Positions 49,440 to 58,110 of a DNA stretch of 64,000 nt are shown here, one piece after another; position 1 is the first letter of the stretch, and each line of letters starts with the position of its first letter. Made by a program: the position numbers and the translations under genes. The stretch spans positions 141,418-205,417 of the forward strand of contig JAFIHF010000041.1 in NCBI GenBank assembly GCA_017848855.1. Direction: 5' to 3'. This stretch comes from Rhodanobacter denitrificans (lineage in GTDB: Bacteria; Pseudomonadota; Gammaproteobacteria; Xanthomonadales; Rhodanobacteraceae). The notes beneath the pieces are model-generated. The model saw nothing but the letters and a program-made list of their open reading frames with translations. It was not told the DNA's origin and did not search any database.

Positions 49440-49685
49440 ATGTCTCCGGTTTACGACATCGAGGCCTCCAAGCGGGCCGTCAATCTCAGCGTCAACGGAA
49501 ATCTGCTCGACAAGGCCAGGGAGCACGGCATCAACCTCTCGGCCACCCTCGAACAGGCCTTGGCCGAAGCCCTGAACGCGGCGCGGCGCGAGCAATGGCT
49601 GGCGGAAAACGGCAAGGCCATGGGTGCCTACAACGAACACGTCGAGGCCGTTGGCGTATTCAGCGACGGCGTCCGGGGTTTCTGA
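49440..49685 (+). CDS. ccdA: CcdA-like antitoxin
   Basis: An 81-residue antitoxin. The N-terminal ribbon-helix-helix (KRAVNLSVNGNLLDKAREHG) binds DNA, and the C-terminal acidic/Trp-containing tail (REQWLAENGKAMGAYNEHVE, then GVFSDGVRGF) matches the CcdB-wrapping region of F-plasmid CcdA. The stop overlaps the toxin ATG (TGATG). The repeat-rich promoter upstream suits cooperative autorepression. Chromosomal CcdAB copies are common in proteobacteria. Confidence 0.92.
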   Translation: MSPVYDIEASKRAVNLSVNGNLLDKAREHGINLSATLEQALAEALNAARREQWLAENGKAMGAYNEHVEAVGVFSDGVRGF

Positions 49686-50002
49686 TGCCGCAATTTGCCG
49701 TGCACCGGAATGCCAACCCGGCCACGCAGGCAGCCGTGCCGCTGCTGCTCGACGTGCAAAGCGACCTGATCGCCGAGCTGGGCACGCGGGTGGTGGTGCC
49801 GCTTTACACGGCGACGGCCATGAAGGGCAAAACCATGAAGACGCTGACCCCGGTGTTCACGGTCGGCGGCAAGTCGTATGTCATGGTGACCCCGCAACTG
49901 GCCGGTGTCGCCAAAAAGCAGCTCGGGGCGCAGGTCGGCGATCTTTCCGCACAGCGCGACGCCATTCTTGCGGCGCTGGATTTCCTGATTGCCGGCTTCT
50001 GA
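49685..50002 (+). CDS. ccdB: CcdB-like gyrase-poison toxin
   Basis: A 105-residue CcdB-fold protein: FAVHRNANPATQAAVPLLLD, LIAELGTRVVVPLY, LTPVFTVGGKSYVMVTPQL, and the C-terminal helix QRDAILAALDFLIAGF. The C-terminal Trp-Gly-Ile of F-plasmid CcdB that contacts GyrA is replaced by Ala-Gly-Phe, so potency on gyrase should not be assumed. Translationally coupled to ccdA. Confidence 0.92.
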   Translation: MPQFAVHRNANPATQAAVPLLLDVQSDLIAELGTRVVVPLYTATAMKGKTMKTLTPVFTVGGKSYVMVTPQLAGVAKKQLGAQVGDLSAQRDAILAALDFLIAGF

Positions 50003-50120
50003 TCAACGCGTCGGCTTGTCGGCGCGTACGATCCACGCCCACGGGAGCATGCGGAACCAGGGGCTCGACACTCAACCCGGCACACGGATGCTCTGCGCGT
50101 CCGCGCAGTAGGAACAAGCA

Positions 50121-50148
50121 GCCGCCCGTCGCGCAAGCGGCGGGCGGC
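50121..50148. terminator. GNRA-capped hairpin between convergent ccdB and satP-like genes
   Basis: A 12-bp stem (one GU on the plus strand) with a GCAA loop. No T run on either side; probable bidirectional transcript end. Confidence 0.5.
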
Positions 50149-50181
50149 AGGGATGCATGACATGTTTTTCGGGCGTGGTGG

Positions 50182-50787
50182 TCAGGCGTGCGCGACCGTG
50201 CCGTGCGTGTCGTGGCTGCCGTGGTGGTCGCCCAGGCTCAGCACGGTGTGGCCGGCGCCGGCGTTGATCGTTTCCGCGGCGGAGATGTAGCCGCCGATGA
50301 TCGCGGTGATCAGGCCGAGATAGCCGCCCAGCATGGTGAAGCCGTTGGCGCCGCTCCAGTCGGCGATGGCCAGCGCCAGCAGGCTCAGCCACAGGCCCAG
50401 CATGAACAGGTTGCGCATGGTGCCGGCGTGCATCGAGCCCAGCCAGATCCAGAACGCGAACACCGCCCACACCAGGAAATACCAGCCCATGTAGCCGCCG
50501 GCGTCGTCGCGCATCATGTCGCTGCCGCTGGCGTGGGCGTGCATCGCCCAAGTCCACCAGAACGCGCTGAAGCCGAGGAACACCAGCATCTCGAGCGTGC
50601 GTCCGCGGAAGAACTCCATCAGGCCGGCCAGCGCCATCACGGCGCCGCCGAAGGTGAAGGCCAGCAGCATGTCCATGTGCGCCGGCGCGGCACCGAACCA
50701 GCCGGCGTTGAGCATGCTCACCATCCACAGCGTGAGCGCGAAGCCGGCGTAACCCAGAGTCGAAGCATTGGCAGTTTTGTCAGTCAT
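50182..50787 (-). CDS. Acetate uptake transporter, GPR1/FUN34/YaaH (SatP) family
   Basis: A 201-residue membrane protein with six helices and the family start motif in variant form, NASTLGYAGFALTLWMVSML (usual form NPAPLGL). Further family features are GGAVMALAGLMEFFRGRTLE and FTMLGGYLGLITAIIGGYIS. It would import acetate/succinate with protons. A His-rich tail (GDHHGSHDTHGTVAHA) is unusual for the family and could bind metal. A strong Shine-Dalgarno (AAGGAGG) lies 7 bases before the ATG. Confidence 0.87.
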   Translation of the reverse strand: MTDKTANASTLGYAGFALTLWMVSMLNAGWFGAAPAHMDMLLAFTFGGAVMALAGLMEFFRGRTLEMLVFLGFSAFWWTWAMHAHASGSDMMRDDAGGYMGWYFLVWAVFAFWIWLGSMHAGTMRNLFMLGLWLSLLALAIADWSGANGFTMLGGYLGLITAIIGGYISAAETINAGAGHTVLSLGDHHGSHDTHGTVAHA

Positions 50788-51076
50788 GGCGACCTCCTTG
50801 CGTGGTGAAGGAGAACAGTCGCCCCGCACTGGAACCGCGGGCCGCATCGCGGGATGCGGTCCGCAAACCCTCCCTGGTTCGCACGGCACCCCGCGCCGGG
50901 ATGCCTGCAGGCGCCGAGGAACGGCTGGCGCCAACGGTGTGCTCCGCATCTGCCGGATGCGGATCGCCTGTCGGTAGGCAACTCACTTGGACAATGGAAA
51001 CGGGAAATCGTTCCAGGAGTCGGCCCTGCGCGCGCCTTCCCGATACCTTTGGTGCGGGCCGCTTTCCGGGGCGTCA
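50788..51076. other. Gene-free upstream region of the SatP-like gene
   Basis: Contains several short hairpins, including TCCGCATC/GATGCGGA at 50943-50963 and a GGCCGCATC/GATGCGGTC one near 50850. No open frame with homology. Promoter of the transporter gene must lie here but no clear boxes were found. Confidence 0.4.
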
Positions 51077-51917
51077 TGTGTCCGCGAACGCGCACTGCTG
51101 TCCGGAATATTCGATGTTCCAGTTCGCAGGCTCCAAGCACCGCATGCTCTCGCCTTGAACGACGAAGCCGAGCGACTCGAATTCGGGAAGGTGCTGATTG
51201 GTGAATCCCTCTCCCTCTGGGAGAGGGGTGGGGGCTCTTGCTTCTGCGTTATCGCGAGCGACAAAACGGTTTCGTGCGCCTGCCGGCGCCCGAACTACTT
51301 CTCTTTTGCTTGTCCAAAAGAGAAGTAGCCAAGAGAAAACGACACCCCGCGGCGACGCTTTCCGTCCCTCCATGGACGGAAAGTGCGTGAGTCGGGGCCG
51401 GGCCTCCTGCCCGGTCGAAAAGGCGAGCCCATCCGTGGGCTCGCCCGCTGCGCGGCCTCCTCGTCCCCGCCTCACCGTCGCCGAGGGGCCCCGGGAAAAG
51501 CAGCGCGCTCCAAGCGCGCAGAAGCAACAGCACCCCACCCCAACCCTCCCCTGCACGCAGGGGAGGGAGACATGACGCCAGGCGAAGCGAAGCGCTGCGA
51601 AGCTTTGTTCCTCAGTTTCCAGATACGTCGCGGGGTGGCCGCTGTGGGGCGACGTGGCGACGAGCGTTGGTCCAATCCCCTCGACACAGCGGGCTTGTAG
51701 GGTCGGCGGATTGAACCAGGCCATTTCTCTTGGTTACTTCTCTTTGGGCCAGCAAAGAGAAGTGACTCGGGCGCCGGCAGGCGACCGAAACCGCTCTGTC
51801 GCTTGCCGCAGACGAGCCAAGGTGCGGAATTGAACGGTTCTCGCGAGCACCCGTCCCGGAAGGAGAGGGGAACAGATCACCGGCGAAATATTCCGGACAG
51901 CAGTACGCGAACGCGGG
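51077..51917. repeat. Composite inverted-repeat element, hairpin-rich, about 840 bp
   Basis: Outer arms 51083-51113 and 51884-51915 are near-identical reverse complements. Inner arms 51253-51338 and 51723-51806 are also inverted copies (roughly 85% identical), each containing its own hairpin (ACTTCTCTTTT/AAAAGAGAAGT on the left). Inside are more hairpins, a CCTCCCC/GGGGAGG palindrome near 51550-51570 and another near 51204-51230. Open frames crossing it are low-complexity and unconvincing. It resembles a nested non-autonomous repeat. Confidence 0.75.
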
Positions 51918-51944
51918 CATCCATGTTGATCTTTGGTGAAGCCC

Positions 51945-51975
51945 TCCATGGATTCCCGCTTGCGCGGGAATGACG
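51945..51975. repeat. Half-copy of the GGGAATGACG-type REP
   Basis: Short hairpin ATTCCCGC/GCGGGAAT followed by GACG, related to the full pair at 35281-35360. Confidence 0.7.
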
Positions 51976-52007
51976 CCGTCGCTCGATCCGTGGCGCCGTC
52001 GGCCGAT

Positions 52008-55000
52008 TCAATGCGGCCGCCGCGCCCCCAGCAGCACCAGCACTTCCAGTGCGCTGCGGATGCGTTCGCTGGCGCCGGGAAGGTCGAGGGTGATGCGCAG
52101 CTTGTCCTGGCCGTCCAGCTTGTAGGCGCGCGGTAGGCTCTGGATCAGCTTGATGATCGCCATCGGGTCGACTTCGGGCTTGTCGCGGAACGTGATGCGG
52201 CCGCCGTTCGCGCCGAAGTCCAGCTTGCGGATGCCCAGCGGCGTGGCCATCAGTTTCAGGCTGGACAGCGCGAACAAGGTCTTGGTCGGCTCGGGCAACA
52301 GGCCGAAGCGGTCGATCATTTCCACCTGCAGGTCGCGCAGCTGATCCTCGTTGCGCGCGCTGGCGATGCGCTTGTACAGGGTCAGGCGCGTGTGCACGTC
52401 GGGCAGGTAGTCGTCGGGGATCAGCGCGGGCAGGTGCAGTTCGACTTCCGTCTCGTGCTCGCTGGAGAGGTCGAAGTCGGGCACTTTGCCGCTCTTCAGC
52501 GCGCGCACCGCGCGGTCCAGCAGCTCGGTGTAGAGGCCGAAGCCGATCTCCTGGATCTGGCCGGACTGTTCGTCGCCCAAGAGCTCGCCCGCGCCGCGGA
52601 TTTCCAGGTCGTGGGTGGCCAGCGTGAAGCCGGCGCCCAGTTCCTCCAGCGAGGCCAGCGCTTCGAGGCGCTTCTCCGCGTCGGCGGTGATCGCCTTGCG
52701 GTCGGGCACGATCAGGTAGGCGTAGGCGCGATGGTGCGAGCGGCCCACGCGGCCGCGCAGCTGGTGCAGCTGGGCGAGGCCGAAGCGGTCGGCGCGGTCG
52801 ATGATGATGGTGTTGGCCGTCGGAATATCAATTCCCGTTTCAATAATCGTGGTGCACACCAGCACGTTGAAGCGCTGGCGGTGGAAATCCGCCATCACCT
52901 TTTCCAGCTCGCGCTCGGCCATCTGGCCGTGGGCGATGCCGATGCGCGCCTCGGGGATCAGCTCCTCCAGCTCGCGTGCGGTACGCTCGATGCTCTCCAC
53001 CTCGTTGTGCAGGAAATACACCTGGCCGCCGCGCTGCAGCTCGCGCTGGAACGCCTCGCGGATGGTGGCCGGATCCCACGCGCTGATGAAGGTGCGCACG
53101 GCCATGCGGTGCGCGGGCGGCGTGGTGATGAGGGAGAGATCGCGCAGTCCGCTCATCGCCATGTTCAGCGTGCGCGGGATCGGCGTGGCGGTGAGGGTGA
53201 GAAGATCCACTTCCGCGCGCAGCTTCTTCAGCTGCTCCTTCTGGCGCACGCCGAAGCGCTGCTCCTCGTCCACGATCACGAGGCCGAGGTTCCTGAACTT
53301 GATGTCCGGCTGCAAGAGCTTGTGCGTGCCCACGATCACGTCGATCTGGCCGTCGGCCAGCCGCTTCAACGCTTCGCTCACTTCCTTCGTGGAGCGGAAG
53401 CGCGAGAGCACGTCCACCTTCACCGGCCAGTCGGCGAAACGGTCGGCGAAGTTGTTGTAGTGCTGCTGGGCGAGCAGGGTGGTGGGCACCAGCACCGCCA
53501 CCTGTTTGCCCGCGGTGGCGGCGGCGAAGGCGGCGCGCAGGGCGACTTCGGTCTTGCCGAAACCCACGTCGCCGCAGACCACGCGATCCATCGCGCGCGG
53601 CGCGGCGAGGTCGCGCAGCACGGCGTCGATGGCCTGCTCCTGGTCGGGCGTTTCTTCGAACGGGAAGCTGGCGCCGAATTCCTCCACCATCGCGCGGTCG
53701 ATCGCGATGGATTCGCCGCCGCGCGCCTCGCGCTGGGCATAGATGGCGAGCAGTTCCGCCGCCACGTCGCGCACCTTCTCCGCGGCCTTGCGGCGCGCGC
53801 GCTCCCAGGCGTCGCCGCCCAGCGAATGCAGCGGCGCCAGCTCCGGCGCGGTGCCGCTGTAGCGGCTGACCAGGCCGAGCTGCGCCACCGGCACGTAGAG
53901 CTTGTCGCCCTTGGCGTACTCGATGACGAGGAACTCGCCCTCCATGCCGCCCAGCTCCATCGACAGCAGGCCCTGGTAGCGGCCCACGCCGTGATCCACG
54001 TGCACGATGGGCGAGCCGACCGACAGCTCGGTGAGGTCGCGGATGATCGCGTCGGGATCGCGCGCCGCGCCGCGCCGGCGACGGCGCTCGCTACGTACCC
54101 GCTCGCCGAACAGCTCGCGCTCGGTGAGCACGGTGAGTGCGGGACGCTTCAGCGCGAAGCCCTGCTCCAGCGGGGCGATGGTGATGGCGAATGTTCTTGC
54201 CCCCTCTCCCCCAGCTCCGCTGGGGGAGAGGGTTGGGGAGAGGAGGATGCTTTTGCTTTGGCCTTGATCGAGCGCAGGAGCAGAAGCCCCCCTCACCCCA
54301 ACCCTCTCCCCCAACGAAGTTGGGGGAGAGGGAGTGGAAGCGGCGGGTGCGACTCCCTCTCCCCCGGCTTGGCCGGGGGAGAGGGTTGGGGAGAGGGGGA
54401 TGCTTTTGCTTTGGCCTTGATCGAGCGCAGGAGCAGAAGCCCCCCTCACCCCAGCCCTCTCCCCCAACGACGTTGGGGGAGAGGGAGTGGAAGCGGCGGA
54501 TGCGACTCCCTCTCCCCCGGCTTGGCCGGGGGAGAGGGTTGGGGTGAGGGAGATGCTTTTGCTTTGGCCTTGATCGAGCGCAGGAGCAGAAGCCCCCCTC
54601 ACCCCAACCCTCTCCCCCAGCTCCGCTGGGGGAGAGGGGGTAGAAGCGAGGAAATCCTGCCAACCCGCCACTGGCGAAGGCTTCAACCCCGCCACTGCCA
54701 GCATCTCCAGCAGCGCCTCGCGCCGCCCCGCCGAATCGGCGGCGATCAGCACCTGGCCCGGATAGCTCGACAGGAAATGCTTGAGCGACGTGCCCGCTTC
54801 CTCGCCCTTGCGGTTGAGCGGCAGCTCCGGCGCGGGCAGCGTGCCGGCATCCACCGCGTGCGCGTGGCCGGGCTCCACCACTTCCACGCGCAGGCGCTTG
54901 TTGAGCTGCTCGCGCAACTGCTCGGGCGACAGGTACAGCTCGGCCGGCGGCAGCACCGGGCGCTCGATGTCGTGGGCGCGCTGCTCGTGGCGTTCGGCGG

Positions 55001-55898
55001 TCTGCGTCCAGAACGCCTCGCTGGCTTCGCCCGCGCCTTCGCCCAGCACGAACACGGCGTCGTCGGCCAAATAGTCGAAAAGCGTTGCGGTCTGCGGGAA
55101 GAACAGCGGCAGGTAGTACTCGATGCCGCCCGGCGTCACGCCTTCCTTCATGTCCTGGTACAGCGGGCAGCGGCGCACGTCGATCGGGAAGCGTTCGCGC
55201 AGCGCGGTGCGGAAATCCTTCGCGGCGTTCTCGGTGAGCGGGAATTCGCGCGCGGGCAACAGTTCCACCTTCTCCACCGGTTGCGCGGAGCGCTGCGTCT
55301 CCGGGTCGAAGCTGCGGATCGAATCCACCTCGTCGTCGAACAGCTCGATGCGGTAGGGCTGCTCCGCGCCCATCGGGTAGATGTCGATCAGTGCGCCGCG
55401 CACGGCGAAGTCGCCGGGCTCGGCCACCTGCGGCACGTGGCGGTAGCCGGCCGCTTCCAATCGCCGCTGTTCGGCGGCGAGGTCGAACTTCTGCCCCTTG
55501 TCCACCACCAGACCCGCGCCGGTGATGTGGCTGCGCGGCGCGATGCGCTGCATCAGCGTGGCCACCGGCACCACCAGCACGCCGCGCTTGACCGTGGGCA
55601 GGCGGTACAGCGTGGCGATGCGCTGCGAGACGATCTCCGGGTGCGGGCTGAACGCGTCGTAGGGCAGGGTTTCCCAGTCGGGAAAGTGCAGCACCGGCAG
55701 CTCGCCGGCGAAGAGGCGCAGCTCGTCCTCCAGCGCCGAGGCGCGCTGCGTGTCGCGCGTCACCGCCACCAGCAGGCCCGCGTGCGAACGCGCGGCTTCG
55801 GCCAGCAGCAGGGCGCGTGCGGAGCCGTGCGGCGGCGTCCAGTAGCGGCGTTGTTTCGGCGTGGTGGGGAGCGGGGGATGCGGGATCGTGTAGGACAT
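52008..55898 (-). CDS. mfd: Transcription-repair coupling factor Mfd with a repeat-derived insertion
   Basis: A 1296-residue Mfd, about 150 longer than the E. coli protein. Residues 1-410 hold the UvrB-like region (DWETLPYDAFSPHPEIVSQR). Residues 418-567 are the insertion, three 51-residue repeats with SPPTSLGERAGVRGASAPA and ALDQGQSKS units. The RNA-polymerase-interacting domain follows (SPIVHVDHGVGRYQGL). The RecG-like translocase has GDVGFGKTEV near 775, the DEEQ box near 876, and HQLRGRVGRS. The TRCF C-terminal domain closes the protein. Mfd frees RNA polymerase stalled at lesions and recruits UvrA. All motor motifs are intact, so function is probably kept. Confidence 0.95.
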   Translation of the reverse strand: MSYTIPHPPLPTTPKQRRYWTPPHGSARALLLAEAARSHAGLLVAVTRDTQRASALEDELRLFAGELPVLHFPDWETLPYDAFSPHPEIVSQRIATLYRLPTVKRGVLVVPVATLMQRIAPRSHITGAGLVVDKGQKFDLAAEQRRLEAAGYRHVPQVAEPGDFAVRGALIDIYPMGAEQPYRIELFDDEVDSIRSFDPETQRSAQPVEKVELLPAREFPLTENAAKDFRTALRERFPIDVRRCPLYQDMKEGVTPGGIEYYLPLFFPQTATLFDYLADDAVFVLGEGAGEASEAFWTQTAERHEQRAHDIERPVLPPAELYLSPEQLREQLNKRLRVEVVEPGHAHAVDAGTLPAPELPLNRKGEEAGTSLKHFLSSYPGQVLIAADSAGRREALLEMLAVAGLKPSPVAGWQDFLASTPSPPAELGERVGVRGASAPALDQGQSKSISLTPTLSPGQAGGEGVASAASTPSPPTSLGERAGVRGASAPALDQGQSKSIPLSPTLSPGQAGGEGVAPAASTPSPPTSLGERVGVRGASAPALDQGQSKSILLSPTLSPSGAGGEGARTFAITIAPLEQGFALKRPALTVLTERELFGERVRSERRRRRGAARDPDAIIRDLTELSVGSPIVHVDHGVGRYQGLLSMELGGMEGEFLVIEYAKGDKLYVPVAQLGLVSRYSGTAPELAPLHSLGGDAWERARRKAAEKVRDVAAELLAIYAQREARGGESIAIDRAMVEEFGASFPFEETPDQEQAIDAVLRDLAAPRAMDRVVCGDVGFGKTEVALRAAFAAATAGKQVAVLVPTTLLAQQHYNNFADRFADWPVKVDVLSRFRSTKEVSEALKRLADGQIDVIVGTHKLLQPDIKFRNLGLVIVDEEQRFGVRQKEQLKKLRAEVDLLTLTATPIPRTLNMAMSGLRDLSLITTPPAHRMAVRTFISAWDPATIREAFQRELQRGGQVYFLHNEVESIERTARELEELIPEARIGIAHGQMAERELEKVMADFHRQRFNVLVCTTIIETGIDIPTANTIIIDRADRFGLAQLHQLRGRVGRSHHRAYAYLIVPDRKAITADAEKRLEALASLEELGAGFTLATHDLEIRGAGELLGDEQSGQIQEIGFGLYTELLDRAVRALKSGKVPDFDLSSEHETEVELHLPALIPDDYLPDVHTRLTLYKRIASARNEDQLRDLQVEMIDRFGLLPEPTKTLFALSSLKLMATPLGIRKLDFGANGGRITFRDKPEVDPMAIIKLIQSLPRAYKLDGQDKLRITLDLPGASERIRSALEVLVLLGARRPH
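54199..54640. repeat. Tandem 153-bp repeat array inside mfd (about 2.9 copies)
   Basis: The string GATGCTTTTGCTTTGG recurs at 54246, 54399 and 54552, an exact 153-base period (51 codons). Each unit contains two copies of the genome's CCCTCTCCCC/GGGGAGAGGG palindrome plus a unique spacer. Copies differ at few positions, pointing to recent duplication. All frames stay open through the mfd sequence. Confidence 0.95.
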
Positions 55899-55974
55899 GG
55901 AGACGCGCTGGCGTGCCGCGGCCAGCGGCCGCGTGCGAAGCGGCCAAGTTTAACGCGTTGCGCCTTGCGTCCCG

Positions 55975-56034
55975 TGGGTCGGGATTCATCCCGACCGATG
56001 CGGCACGGCGTGTCGGGCTGAAGCCCGATCTACA
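55975..56034. repeat. REP-like inverted pair related to 19651-19705
   Basis: GGTCGGGATTCATCCCGACC and GTCGGGCTGAAGCCCGA arms around a short centre; the right end meets the GNAT stop codon (56030). Fills the gap between mfd and the next gene. Confidence 0.75.
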
Positions 56035-56632
56035 GTTGCAGCGAGAGCAGCGCCGTGCCCGGCTCGCCCGGCATCGCGCGCTGGGTGAAGCCGAGTTCCC
56101 GGCACAGTTCCAGCATCGGGCGGTTTTCCTGCAGCACGTAGCCCCAGATCTCGGTGAGGCCGCGGTGGCGGCAGTCGTCGACCAGGCGGTGCATCAGCAG
56201 CGCGCCGAGGCCGATGCGGCTCCAGTCGTGCTCCACCAGCACCGAGAACTCGGCATTGTTGGTGGCGATGTCCACGTAGATGCGGCCCACGCCGCGAATC
56301 TCGGCAGGGCTGACCGATTCGTCCACCAGCACGTAGGCGGTTTCGCGCGTCGAGTCGATGTTGCACAGGCGGTGCGCCATCGGCGCGGGCAGTTCGGACA
56401 TCGCGTGCAGGAAGCGGCGGCGGATTTCCTCCGGCGACAGGCGGGTGAAGCAGCGCCGCAGCGCTGCCACGTCGGTGGGTTCGATCTCGCGCAGCCACAG
56501 CCCGCGGCCGTCGCGCGTGTACACGCGCTCGCCGTGGGCGGTGTTCGCGGCCGGCGCCGGCGCGAAGCGCTGGCGGCTGGGGGAGGGCAGCAGGGAAGGC
56601 GGGATGAGGGATCGCTGATTGGCGGGGAGCAT
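56030..56632 (-). CDS. GNAT-family N-acetyltransferase
   Basis: A 200-residue acetyltransferase. After an about 40-residue leader, the GNAT domain runs from GLWLREIEPTDVAALRRCF through the core AEFSVLVEHDWSRIGLGALL, whose RIGLGALL is the acetyl-CoA pyrophosphate-binding loop (motif A), to ENRPMLELCRELGF. FTRLSPEEIRRRFLHAM is typical of the Pat-like protein acetyltransferase group, which modifies metabolic enzymes; the substrate here is not known. The start at 56632 is the longest reasonable; a start nearer residue 35 is possible. It sits ahead of mfd on the same strand, separated by a REP pair. Confidence 0.82.
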   Translation of the reverse strand: MLPANQRSLIPPSLLPSPSRQRFAPAPAANTAHGERVYTRDGRGLWLREIEPTDVAALRRCFTRLSPEEIRRRFLHAMSELPAPMAHRLCNIDSTRETAYVLVDESVSPAEIRGVGRIYVDIATNNAEFSVLVEHDWSRIGLGALLMHRLVDDCRHRGLTEIWGYVLQENRPMLELCRELGFTQRAMPGEPGTALLSLQL

Positions 56633-56732
56633 GTCAATACTTCCGCGTATTGTGTGCGGCGCAGCATGCGCCAAATCCACTTGGGATACAAGTCCTTGCG
56701 CCGCTTTGCCGCAGTTGCGCAAGCCTCGCGGT

Positions 56733-57275
56733 TCAGCCGGAAATGGCCCCGCTTGGCCGCCGTGGCCGCTTCGGGCCAGGCGCGGAATGCTGGCCCTGGC
56801 TGGCGTCGATCGCGTCGATCCAGCCCGCGCGCGCGGCGGGGAAGGCATCGGCATAAGGCACGTAGGGCTTGATGTCGAGGATCGGCGTGCCGTCCAGCAG
56901 ATCCACGCCGCGCACGCGCAGCGCGCGCTCCTCCACCGCAAGCAGCTCCACCGCCGACAGGCCGATCGCGTTGGGGCGGTGCGGCGAACGCGTGGCCAGC
57001 ACCCCGCGCTTGCCGCCGCCGCGCGGTGGCCGCACCTTGGGCTTCCAGCCTTCGCTGCGGTCGAACACGAAGATCAGCCAGATCCGCTCGAAGCCGGCGA
57101 GGTCGGCGAACGCCTCGGCCGGCAACTCATCCACGAACTCGATCCGCGCCTCCGCCTCCGCGCCCGTCTCGGTGCCCGCCACCACGGTGGGCTGATGCGG
57201 CGCGTCGATGCGCCGCGCATAGGGCGAGCGCACGTGGGCAATGGGATGGGCGGTGAACGGCGTCGTGGCATCCAT
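56733..57275 (-). CDS. trmO: tRNA (N6-threonylcarbamoyladenosine-37) N6-methyltransferase TrmO (YaeB/TsaA family)
   Basis: A 180-residue protein of the TrmO beta-barrel family: IAHVRSPYARRIDAPHQP at the N-terminus, LAGFERIWLIFVFDRSEGW, VRPPRGGGKRGVLATRSPHR and the signature RPNAIGLSAVELL near 98-110, then DLLDGTPILDIKPYVPYAD. It uses SAM to methylate t6A37 of ACN-reading tRNAs such as tRNA-Thr. The C-terminal domain is short compared with the 235-residue E. coli protein, as in many smaller homologues. Monocistronic. Confidence 0.9.
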   Translation of the reverse strand: MDATTPFTAHPIAHVRSPYARRIDAPHQPTVVAGTETGAEAEARIEFVDELPAEAFADLAGFERIWLIFVFDRSEGWKPKVRPPRGGGKRGVLATRSPHRPNAIGLSAVELLAVEERALRVRGVDLLDGTPILDIKPYVPYADAFPAARAGWIDAIDASQGQHSAPGPKRPRRPSGAISG

Positions 57276-57522
57276 GGCCGGGCATTTTCCCGCAAACCGC
57301 GGAGCATCGTTGCACCCCCTCGATGCTTGACGAAACCGACAGCGCTGCAGACCATCGCGGGGATTCCTTGCGCACATGCGCCGGTCGCGTGCCCGCCGCG
57401 CCATGCGCCCTTCATGCCGGGCGCCCCATCCAGAGCAAGCAGCAGCACATGTTCGAAAACGCTTTCAACAACATGGACCGCGTGCAATCCCTGCCGCAAA
57501 CAGCCTTCTTCGGTGAATCGAC

Positions 57523-57954
57523 ATGAGCGATCAAGCCGCGGTCAAGCTGGCCGACCTCGAAGACGCCCTGATGTTCACGGGCGCGGGGGACATGGGTGGC
57601 CATGTGGCCTGGGTGTGCCGGGCGACCGGCGAGGTGCTCTGGCACAGCGACGACATCGATGATTTCGGGCCGTTGCCGGAGGACGTCGACGACGCGGAGT
57701 GCTACGTCGAGGTGCCGGACCCGCATGAACTCGGGCTGGGCAAGCCGCTGGCGCTGGCCTTCGCCCGCGCGCAGCTGCCGGCCTGCTACGAGCAGGTGCG
57801 CGAGATCTTTTCGCACCGCGGCGCCTATGCCCGCTTCAAGGACCTGCTGGACCGCCACCGCAGCCTCGACGCCTGGCATCAATGGGAAGAGGAGCAGACC
57901 CGGCAGGCGCTGCGCGCGTGGTGCGCGGCCAACGACATACGGCTGGTCGACTGA
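57523..57954 (+). CDS. UPF0158-family protein
   Basis: A 143-residue acidic protein of the UPF0158 family (PF03682): VKLADLEDALMFTGAG, then DPHELGLGKPLALAFARA near 66-83, and FSHRGAYARFKDLLDRHRSL near 97-116. No function is known. It stands alone with no strong promoter visible in the 247-base gap upstream (57276-57522), where no other feature was recognised. Confidence 0.85.
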   Translation: MSDQAAVKLADLEDALMFTGAGDMGGHVAWVCRATGEVLWHSDDIDDFGPLPEDVDDAECYVEVPDPHELGLGKPLALAFARAQLPACYEQVREIFSHRGAYARFKDLLDRHRSLDAWHQWEEEQTRQALRAWCAANDIRLVD

Positions 57955-58110
57955 GCGCGAGAACGGCCTCTCAGGGCGAGCGGTGAAGTATCGGCTGAGC
58001 TTTGTCGCGAACCGGTTCCCGCTCGACCAGCCTTCAGCTGTTGACAAGCGCCTCGCGGGAACGACGACACGATCGTCCTTGTCGATGATCGCGATTTCGC
58101 ATGGACCGGC

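Noticed and set aside
51074-51724. A 216-codon minus-strand open frame in the repeat-rich region
   Set aside because: It runs through inverted repeats and palindromes; its sequence is explained by repeat DNA, with no ribosome site or domain.
53420-53740. A 106-codon frame within mfd on the same strand
   Set aside because: Out-of-frame shadow of the mfd translocase region.
54199-54640. CRISPR-like regular repeats in mfd
   Set aside because: The repeats are long 153-bp tandem units with no variable spacers, lie inside a coding gene and have no cas genes nearby.
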